From an uncultured Bacteroides sp. (GTDB taxonomy: Bacteria > Bacteroidota > Bacteroidia > Bacteroidales > Bacteroidaceae), in NCBI GenBank assembly GCA_900766195.1, contig CAAFUN010000108.1, forward strand, positions 1 through 64,000: a DNA stretch of 64,000 bases. Reading direction: 5' to 3'. A program made the translations under genes and the position numbers. Below the pieces are notes generated by a model. It did not search any database, was not told the DNA's origin, and saw only the letters and a list, made by a program, of their open reading frames with translations. Below, piece after piece: positions 58,070-64,000 of the stretch. Each line of letters opens with the position of its first letter. The stretch's first letter is position 1.

Positions 58070-58960
58070 TCAGCTACAAGTTGCATTTTCTAACATTGCA
58101 TCCACAACTGTTGCGTACAATTCTGCAGGAATATCATGTCCCATTCCATCTAAAACTAACAGTTTTGAGTTTGGAATAGAGGCAGCTGTGTCTCGTCCGC
58201 ACTCAACGGGAAAAATAGGATCTTCCGAACCATGTATAATTAGCGATGGAGCAGTTATTTTAGCCAATCGTTCTTTGTCATACCCTGTTGCAGCAATGGC
58301 AAGTACTTGTCGCATCAAACCATTTTCTCCCGCTGATCTTTTCCGTTCTTCTGTTAATATGTCAATTGTCATTTGTTCGTCCAACGGATATTTACTACCT
58401 GCTATTCTTTTTGCGAACATTAAACTCTTTTCTAAGAAACCTTTAGCATCTGTATTATAATCAGGTTTTGGTTGTAACATCATCCCCATTACCTGCGCCT
58501 CTGCTTGTGGAAGCGTAGGATTCAAAGAGGTAGACATGATAGATGTCATCGAAGAGACTCTCTCCGGATATTCACTTGCCATCAACTGTGCAATGATACC
58601 ACCCATTGAGCGTCCTACAATATGCGCTTTGTCAATAGATAAAGCATCCAAGAGTCCTATTGCATCTTTTGCCATATCAAAAAGCGTATAAGGGATTTCC
58701 GGTAATTTTCCATCTTGAGCAGATTGAATTAGTTCCTGCATACTTATTGTTTTGGATTTTGAGAAATGTGTTGACTGACCTGTATCCCTATTATCAAAAC
58801 GTATAACTCTAAAGCCTTTATCCACTAAAAGTTGACAAAACGGAATGGTCCACCGAAGCATCTGAGTGCCTAAGCCTGCAATCAAGAGGACAGTTTCCTT
58901 GTTTTCTTTTCCTAAAACATCATAGGATAATTCTATATTATTTACGCTAATATGATTCAT
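58070..58960 (-). CDS. Alpha/beta hydrolase
   Basis: A 296-residue cytosolic protein with the alpha/beta hydrolase fold. The nucleophile elbow GRSMGG (Ser near 117), acid HGSEDPIFP (near 244-252) and His in GMGHDIP (near 276-278) form a full catalytic triad. HIVGRSMGGIIAQLMASEYPERVSSMTSI is typical of the group that includes esterases and haloperoxidase-like proteins. The substrate cannot be named. There is no signal peptide. It has a promoter box (CAAAAATA on the plus strand at 58987-58994, TATTTTTG on the minus) and appears monocistronic. It is convergent with the HTCS gene. Confidence 0.88.
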   Translation of the reverse strand: MNHISVNNIELSYDVLGKENKETVLLIAGLGTQMLRWTIPFCQLLVDKGFRVIRFDNRDTGQSTHFSKSKTISMQELIQSAQDGKLPEIPYTLFDMAKDAIGLLDALSIDKAHIVGRSMGGIIAQLMASEYPERVSSMTSIMSTSLNPTLPQAEAQVMGMMLQPKPDYNTDAKGFLEKSLMFAKRIAGSKYPLDEQMTIDILTEERKRSAGENGLMRQVLAIAATGYDKERLAKITAPSLIIHGSEDPIFPVECGRDTAASIPNSKLLVLDGMGHDIPAELYATVVDAMLENATCS

Positions 58961-58986
58961 TATCGAGTATTATTTTATTTTTGATA

Positions 58987-58994
58987 CAAAAATA
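58987..58994 (-). promoter_or_regulatory. Promoter -7 box for the alpha/beta hydrolase
   Basis: Minus strand reads TATTTTTG, 26 bp before the start codon. Confidence 0.5.
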
Positions 58995-59122
58995 GATAAA
59001 ACGATGGATCATTACGAAATCAGAAGGACTTTTTTCGACAATAACACCCCGATAAAAACAGGACATTAGCATAAGAAAAAGCTCACTTTATCTCTTATAT
59101 TTTGTACCTTTTGCACTAGCAA

Positions 59123-59218
59123 AACTCCGGCTCCCATGTGTGATCCAGACGGTTCCGGTAGCGGATCCGGCTAGTTCCGCTACCGGAGCTAAATAGATCC
59201 CATGCGGGAGCCGGAGTT
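59123..59218 (+). repeat. 96-nt palindromic element, copy 2
   Basis: The ends AACTCCGGCTCCC and GGGAGCCGGAGTT are perfect 13-bp inverted repeats. An inner stem TCCGGTAGCGGA (59154-59165) / TCCGCTACCGGA (59176-59187) is also perfect. It has the same length as, and aligns over its full span with, the reverse complement of 27849-27944. Confidence 0.8.
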
Positions 59219-59544
59219 ATGATGGTGATAAAGAGGGATTATCCTACATCTATAGCAGCATTATTCTTGATGTAAACCACTAAAATGACTGTAGTGAAAT
59301 GCCGCGTACAACCGTTGTTACGGTACAAAAGATAATTGAAGAGTAAAAGGACTGCAACTACTCAAGACTGATAACTAAATGAGTGGCATATTCCATTGTT
59401 CTGCACATAAAAAGTATTCAATCCGCCCGATATATAGGTAATACTAGAGATTTTACTTCACTTTTCATGCGAAAAACACCAGTTACCTATAAGTTATAGA
59501 AACACTGTATGCATCGGCGTTTCAGCTTGTTTTATATATAAAAA

Positions 59545-59574
59545 AGAGTGACGGCAAACAGTTGCCGTCACTCT
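59545..59574 (-). terminator. Terminator after the TonB receptor gene
   Basis: AGAGTGACGGCAA (59545-59557) and TTGCCGTCACTCT (59562-59574) pair perfectly around ACAG. The plus-strand A run at 59540-59545 provides a T run for minus-strand transcripts. A second inverted pair of the same motif lies at 59582-59645. Confidence 0.75.
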
Positions 59575-59715
59575 ACCATCACCTTACCGTCACTCTCTGT
59601 ATCCCCATAGATAAAGGAATACAGCACAAAAAGTGACGGTGAAGGCAAAATCATCAAAAAACTCTGTGTAGAAATACAGCTCCGAGTGCAAAATGCATCC
59701 TCCGAGCGTACGAGT

Positions 59716-62127
59716 TTAAAAGGTTAGCGGTACAATCAGTTTCACACTGAAGTTCCGACCCATATTATATACTCCCTGTCTGCCTGTTACAGGATTCTCA
59801 TCGGCATACTTCAAACGACTTAAATGATTCTGATAAGCCTTATTGGTCAGGTTGTTGGCGGAGAAATATAACGATGCCAACTTATGACCCTTATGCATAA
59901 AGTCGGTACCCAAAGAAGCATTCAGCAAGGTATAAGATGGAGTAACAGTTTCTGTATCAAAAGCCGAATAGACATGATCTTGTTTCAAATTACATTCCAG
60001 TCCGAAAGACACATAAGTGTTGTTCAGCGTCTTACCATGACGGATGAGGTCATAACGAAGTTCGGATACTAATTTGGGTGCAGGAGTGAAAGGAAGATAT
60101 TTTGTGGAATCGGATTGATTAAGCTGTACGGAATTCACATACGAGAAAGTGTTCTGGAAATGTAAACGTTCTACAGGGTGAATATCTACGCTCGCTTCCC
60201 CACCAAGAATACGGGCATCACCCGATACAAATTGGTAAGTCTGATGATCATCTGTCATCACAGGATTACCACTAGCATCGGTAAGTTTGTGTGAGAAGAT
60301 ATAATTATTGATACGATTTGCAAAGAGTGAGAGTTCTCCGGATATAAAGGAGGAGGAGTATCCAAGTCCCCAATCGGCCTGCCAACTGTTTTCCGCTTTC
60401 AATCCCGTGTTTCCCCGTTCATAACGTATCGTACCTTCATGCACACCGTTCGAGGCTAATTCGCTTATATTTGGTGCACGAAATCCTCTTGATACATTCA
60501 GCTTTGTGTACCACGAATCGGACAACTGGTAAGTAAGTCCCAAGCTTCCGCTTACACCTTGAAAATGACGTGAGAAATGTGCAAACTTCTCTTCGGCTCC
60601 GGCAGTATTTGGAGCCACCACTTCTTCATCGGCATTCAGGTATAAAGCTTTTCCACTATTATTCCGGCGATCATAGCGGATACCACCGCTCACATCCAGT
60701 TTGCCAAAGCTACGGCTGGCCAAGAAGAACGTACCAATATCAAACAGGTTGTATTCGGGAATAAGAAATTCGCTACCCTTATTCAACGATTTCTGATACA
60801 TACCATTTACTCCCGCTACAAATCTATATCCATTAATCTCGGGGAGAGAATAGCGAATGTCATAATTCACCGTATGAAGTTGAAAATAAAGTCCATAGTC
60901 TTTTGGAGACAGTACATTCTCAAATTCCTGACGACGGTTTTGCTGATAACCGATTATTGTTTTCAGATTGCCCTCGCCTAGCACAATATTGTTATTCAAG
61001 ACCGCCTTATAATGATAAATTTGCTGATAAGGCATGGGGTGACCGTATGCTCTGCCATCTTTATTTGTTGCTACAGCTTCACCGGCTTTTCCATTTATCA
61101 CAATCGGTTTAATAAACTTACCTGTTTCCTCATCACGCTCTCCTTCTACTATACCGGGTGTGAGGTGATAATAATCCAGTGTCAGGTGTGAATATCCCCA
61201 CTTACGGTTGATTCCCAACAGTCCGGACACCGCTCTTTCACGAAACGCAGATCCGTACACATATCCATCATAACGGTTCTTATAGGCGTGTGCCATCTTA
61301 TCACTATACCGCCAGTTCCAGATAAAACCACCTTTATTACCGGCTGAATTCAATGAATAATTGAACAATCCATTATTCGTTTGATACTCCGTTGCCACAT
61401 TGGCACTGATTGATCCTTCCGGTAAAATTGGATCGGGTATGAAGTTGATGACGCCTGCCATTGCATCCGAACCGTATATCAAACTAGCCGGGCCTTTCAA
61501 TATCTCAACCGAATATACACTCTGAGGATCTATTTCAATGCCATGTTCATCTCCCCATTGCTGACCTTCCTGACGTACACCGTCATTCACCACCACAACT
61601 CTGTTATATCCCAAACCACGAATAACAGGTTTAGAAATACTTCCGCCGGTGGTAATCTGCGATACTCCCGGTTGTTTTGCAATGGCGTCAATGATATTGG
61701 TGGAAGCTTGTTCTTCCAAATTCCTCTTCGAGACATACGATATAGGAGAGGGTGTCTTTTTAATCAACGAATTACCGGTCAGTGCAGTAATCACCACTTC
61801 ATTGATGGCTGCATCAGACTCTTTGAGAACAAAATCCAAAGACTTCACCGTCTTCAAGTCCACCGTTTCCACAATAGTCTGATGTCCCAAGTAGCTTACC
61901 TGTATTGTTGTCTTTATAGCAGGAAGCCCGGTTATGACATAATCACCTTTATCATCGGTAACTATACCTCGTTTTAAGTCGGGAAAATAAAGATTAACTC
62001 CAATGAGTGCACTCCCGTCCGTGCCATCGGTTACCTTACCTTTAAGTGCTCCATTACCTGCCGGAGCATTGGCAAATGCTGTTCCCATTGCAAACAGGAA
62101 CACTATAATTATTGATAGATATTTCAT
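59716..62127 (-). CDS. TonB-dependent receptor, probable metal uptake type
   Basis: An 803-residue outer-membrane receptor. ATG 62127 gives a clean signal peptide (MKYLSIIIVFLFAMGTAFANA); an ATG 18 codons earlier is unlikely. A carboxypeptidase-regulatory-like domain (about 26-110) and plug (about 120-240, with PVIRGLGYNRVVVVNDGVRQEGQQWGDEHGIEIDP and VEILKGPASLIYGSDAMAGVINF) precede the barrel, which ends with an aromatic residue (LIVPLTF). The plug and the neighbouring His/Cys-rich small protein suggest zinc or copper rather than glycan transport; no SusD is present. Substrate is inference. Confidence 0.88.
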   Translation of the reverse strand: MKYLSIIIVFLFAMGTAFANAPAGNGALKGKVTDGTDGSALIGVNLYFPDLKRGIVTDDKGDYVITGLPAIKTTIQVSYLGHQTIVETVDLKTVKSLDFVLKESDAAINEVVITALTGNSLIKKTPSPISYVSKRNLEEQASTNIIDAIAKQPGVSQITTGGSISKPVIRGLGYNRVVVVNDGVRQEGQQWGDEHGIEIDPQSVYSVEILKGPASLIYGSDAMAGVINFIPDPILPEGSISANVATEYQTNNGLFNYSLNSAGNKGGFIWNWRYSDKMAHAYKNRYDGYVYGSAFRERAVSGLLGINRKWGYSHLTLDYYHLTPGIVEGERDEETGKFIKPIVINGKAGEAVATNKDGRAYGHPMPYQQIYHYKAVLNNNIVLGEGNLKTIIGYQQNRRQEFENVLSPKDYGLYFQLHTVNYDIRYSLPEINGYRFVAGVNGMYQKSLNKGSEFLIPEYNLFDIGTFFLASRSFGKLDVSGGIRYDRRNNSGKALYLNADEEVVAPNTAGAEEKFAHFSRHFQGVSGSLGLTYQLSDSWYTKLNVSRGFRAPNISELASNGVHEGTIRYERGNTGLKAENSWQADWGLGYSSSFISGELSLFANRINNYIFSHKLTDASGNPVMTDDHQTYQFVSGDARILGGEASVDIHPVERLHFQNTFSYVNSVQLNQSDSTKYLPFTPAPKLVSELRYDLIRHGKTLNNTYVSFGLECNLKQDHVYSAFDTETVTPSYTLLNASLGTDFMHKGHKLASLYFSANNLTNKAYQNHLSRLKYADENPVTGRQGVYNMGRNFSVKLIVPLTF

Positions 62128-62312
62128 ACTTATGTATATAATTAATTTGAAGAAAAAGTTATTATGCAGTAGCATCAACAACTCTCAGTTACCTAATAGT
62201 AAGCTATAAAGTCTCTGCTTTTTCTCATATCCAGAAAACAAATTTCAACACAATAACGTATCAAAAAAGAACAACAGGCATCTTTACAACACCCCATTGC
62301 ACTTTGTAATCA

Positions 62313-62648
62313 CTATACCAAAATGAAACGATCTACAGGAGGAGCTCTTAAACCATGAGAATAGAAAAGATTAAAAACCTTTCCGTTCTCACTTTGCGAA
62401 ACAATATAACAAAGTAGTTCCGCAACAAATAATAAATGAGGTGAATTTGAAGAAACAAATGAGGAGAGAGTGAAATTACATATTGGACAAGAATCTTTAT
62501 AATTATTATCTCCACTATAATCATGATGACTGCAACTAGAAGCAACTATAGGTTCATGATAGTGAACGCTCTTCACTACCTGAAAAGGCATGAGTGTCAA
62601 AAGTAACAGCCACGCAATGCCAACCCTGGTCTTAGTCTCTCTCTTCAT
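62313..62648 (-). CDS. Small His/Cys-rich secreted protein (DUF2946-like)
   Basis: A 111-residue protein with a hydrophobic N-terminal segment (VGIAWLLLLTLMPFQVVKS). Two short motifs, HYHE and CSHHDY, and then SCPICNF are followed by a hydrophobic stretch and the ending GLRAPPV. This pattern (His cluster, CPIC, RAPP) is characteristic of small DUF2946-like proteins found beside metal-related TonB receptors. It lies upstream of the TonB receptor on the same strand with 185 bp between. Metal binding is plausible, not proven. Confidence 0.65.
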   Translation of the reverse strand: MKRETKTRVGIAWLLLLTLMPFQVVKSVHYHEPIVASSCSHHDYSGDNNYKDSCPICNFTLSSFVSSNSPHLLFVAELLCYIVSQSENGKVFNLFYSHGLRAPPVDRFILV

Positions 62649-62667
62649 ACTATCAAGATAGCAATAA

Positions 62668-62675
62668 CAAAAGTA
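62668..62675 (-). promoter_or_regulatory. Promoter -7 box for the DUF2946-like gene
   Basis: Minus strand reads TACTTTTG, 19 bp before the ATG at 62648. It probably serves the DUF2946-like and TonB receptor genes. Confidence 0.5.
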
Positions 62676-62737
62676 TGAGAAGTTTAGCAGATCACAGTCG
62701 TTCCACTCTTTTTATTAAGTTTTTTATAGACTTTCTA

Positions 62738-63169
62738 TCAATAAGTCACTTTTCGCAAATACAACAAAAAGAGTACTCCGGTAGCAACTAATGCAACAGA
62801 TAAACCGGTGTAGAAGAAAGCTATAAACCAATCAGGCAATAAGTGAAAGGTACGTATGGTAATTCCCATTGCTATCATAAAGACCATTATGATCCAACCC
62901 TTTGCATCAAAAAAGGCAAGAGGATGGTTATCGTCATCTTTAAGCGTAATTCGAACAGCGTGTTTAACAAACATCTTGCGAAAGATAAGGAAAAAGAAAA
63001 CACAAAAAATGATTACAGCCCCTATTGCTTCCTGCGTCCAGCAGGTGGGATCCTTCAATCCTGTCAATATACCTATTTTAAGAACATTAATTCCAGCTAT
63101 AATCCACACTAAGCCGGCCGTAATAATCAAAGTCCTTCTACGCACACGAAGTTTCCAAAATTTAGTCAT
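62738..63169 (-). CDS. Small four-helix membrane protein
   Basis: A 143-residue integral membrane protein with four hydrophobic helices at about 15-35, 47-66, 91-108 and 115-137. A basic N-terminus (KLRVRRRTL) suggests it faces the cytosol. A short loop (KDDDNHPLAFFDAKG) lies between helices two and three. I recognise no named family. It lies 88 bp after the DUF2721 gene on the same strand and 89 bp before the DUF2946-like gene, so it could belong to either transcript. Confidence 0.65.
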   Translation of the reverse strand: MTKFWKLRVRRRTLIITAGLVWIIAGINVLKIGILTGLKDPTCWTQEAIGAVIIFCVFFFLIFRKMFVKHAVRITLKDDDNHPLAFFDAKGWIIMVFMIAMGITIRTFHLLPDWFIAFFYTGLSVALVATGVLFLLYLRKVTY

Positions 63170-63257
63170 CTATGGGAGTATTAATGTCGGTTTCAACCTA
63201 TTGTTTCCAATTCTTGAGGTACAGTATAAATGCCATAATCGTATACAGCCGAACGAA

Positions 63258-63647
63258 TCAATGTCCCATATCATTAAGGTGCAGTTCCAGTGCTTTAACA
63301 GAAATATAAATTTCATAAACAGAAATGGTCAGCGAAATAATCAATAGAACAAGTGCCAGACCGAAAACAAAGACTGATACCAGATAAAATCCGATATAGA
63401 TGGTGAACATACTCACCACGCAGAACAACAAACTGCCAATGCCTGTCACCTGCATAGCACGTGTCAGATAAAGTCGTTTGCGTAAATTATGTATTTGAGC
63501 TGCAGTAACTTTTGAGTGACTCTCAAGATACTGATCTTTCAAAGTACGAACCAAATTAGCATAAGACAAGAAACGATTGGTATAAGCCAACATAATCAAT
63601 GATATTGCCGAAAAAAGCAACGCCGGAGTTGTCAAATCAATATCCAT
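63258..63647 (-). CDS. DUF2721 domain-containing membrane protein
   Basis: A 129-residue protein with three membrane helices: LLFSAISLIMLAYTNRFLSYANLV (about 10-33), a second at about 70-90 and a third at about 90-112. The N-terminal MDIDLTTPALLFSAISLIMLAYTNRF and the ARVLR-like segment before helix two fit the DUF2721 family. Function is unknown. A promoter box at 63670-63677 lies 22 bp upstream of the start. Confidence 0.8.
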   Translation of the reverse strand: MDIDLTTPALLFSAISLIMLAYTNRFLSYANLVRTLKDQYLESHSKVTAAQIHNLRKRLYLTRAMQVTGIGSLLFCVVSMFTIYIGFYLVSVFVFGLALVLLIISLTISVYEIYISVKALELHLNDMGH

Positions 63648-63669
63648 TCCATTTATTTTTAAGATGATG

Positions 63670-63677
63670 CAAAGATA
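63670..63677 (-). promoter_or_regulatory. Promoter -7 box for the DUF2721 gene
   Basis: Minus strand reads TATCTTTG, 22 bp before the start codon at 63647. Confidence 0.5.
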
Positions 63678-63740
63678 TGCAATATTATTAATACCTTACA
63701 GAGATAGGTTTTAAAAACCTTATTTTCTTATTAAAAAGAC

Positions 63741-63769
63741 TTGTAAATCGCTATTTTTGGTTACATTTG
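63741..63769 (+). promoter_or_regulatory. Promoter for the lipoprotein gene at the window end
   Basis: TTG (63741-63743) and TACATTTG (63762-63769) are separated by 18 bp, a good Bacteroides promoter, 36 bp before ATG 63806. It is divergent from the DUF2721 promoter. Confidence 0.6.
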
Positions 63770-63805
63770 CAGCACACACTTATAAATCCGTAAACAATTA
63801 ACGCC

Positions 63806-64000
63806 ATGAAGAAAATCTTATTTATTCTGACATCGATTCTTGCTTTAGTAGCTTGCAAGCAGGACAAACCTAAAAGCATTCAACTTGAAGATCCCCGTAC
63901 GCAAATCTGTTTAACAGACAGTAGTATATTGCTTCCTAGCTTCACCACTATCTCAAAAGGTGAAAATGTAGAATTTATCACCCAATTGCAATTAAAGAAA
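63806..64000 (+). CDS. Lipoprotein, 5' end only
   Basis: The first 65 codons are present, running off the window end. MKKILFILTSILALVACKQDK is a lipoprotein signal with lipobox ALVAC and Cys at 17. The mature start is KQDKPKSIQLEDPRTQICLTDS. Too little is present to name a family. A good promoter precedes it. Confidence 0.75.
   Translation, partial: MKKILFILTSILALVACKQDKPKSIQLEDPRTQICLTDSSILLPSFTTISKGENVEFITQLQLKK

Larger units (their letters stand above)
58995..59715. other. Repeat-rich intergenic region
   Basis: About 720 bp without a convincing gene. It contains a 96-nt palindromic element (59123-59218), a strong hairpin (59545-59574), a looser inverted pair of the same GTGACGG motif (59582-59645), and AT-rich spacer DNA. 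Confidence 0.65.

Noticed and set aside
1..64000. CRISPR arrays, rRNA genes, prophage or complete insertion sequences
   Set aside because: No regularly spaced short repeats, rRNA signatures, phage structural genes or transposases were seen on either strand.

Overview
The window looks like chromosome from a Bacteroides-type bacterium (order Bacteroidales). The signs are repeated promoter boxes of the form TAnnTTTG (often with an upstream TTG/TTTG), weak ribosome binding sites, SusC/SusD proteins, a hybrid two-component regulator, NigD-like and DUF3822 proteins, and the order parA-parB-DUF5683-mltD-relA/spoT. All calls are from reading the sequence; no database search was possible.

Layout. (1) 1-1800: accessory array. 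The 3' end of a membrane-protein gene, a 120-bp repeat, a proline-rich toxin-like fragment without an early ATG, a small partner gene, a second copy of the 120-bp repeat, and a full-length paralogue of the first membrane protein. It resembles a polymorphic-toxin/immunity cassette array. (2) 1889-25811: mostly housekeeping. pepD, a flippase-like membrane protein, rsmA, mgtE, a DUF349 protein, tRNA-Gln, rsfS-ftsH-cdsA, a NigD-like lipoprotein, surE-lpxB, parA-parB-DUF5683-mltD, relA/spoT, a MerR regulator, an M23 peptidase and alaS. (3) 25812-28770: a Fic protein behind an array of inverted half-sites, a repeat-rich intergenic region with a 96-nt dispersed palindromic element, and a small lipoprotein. 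(4) 28779-38010: RecD-like helicase, DUF3822-rsmD, cardiolipin synthase, a large outer-membrane barrel protein with a glycine-rich tail, aroB and tRNA-Pro. (5) 38273-57999: a polysaccharide utilisation locus (PUL). A minus-strand operon GH97 - GH67 - double SGNH hydrolase - SusC - SusD - SusE/GH76 fusion is followed by a separately promoted GH2 enzyme. A divergent hybrid two-component regulator shares an intergenic region holding a perfect 10-bp inverted repeat. (6) 58070-64000: alpha/beta hydrolase, a second copy of the 96-nt element, a small His/Cys-rich DUF2946-like protein followed by a TonB-dependent receptor (probable metal uptake), two small membrane proteins and the start of a lipoprotein.

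How it fits together. In the PUL, SusC/SusD and the surface SusE-GH76 lipoprotein would capture and cut a glycan. The periplasmic GH97 (with an alpha-galactosidase-type nucleophile), GH67 alpha-glucuronidase, double SGNH esterase and GH2 enzyme would strip galactosyl, glucuronyl and acyl groups, under control of the divergent regulator. The combination suggests a decorated, acylated, glucuronic-acid-containing polysaccharide, but the substrate is not fixed by the sequence. The most unusual items are this enzyme set with its SusE-GH76 fusion, the toxin/immunity-like array at the left edge, the pair of 96-nt palindromic elements, and the operator array in front of the Fic gene.
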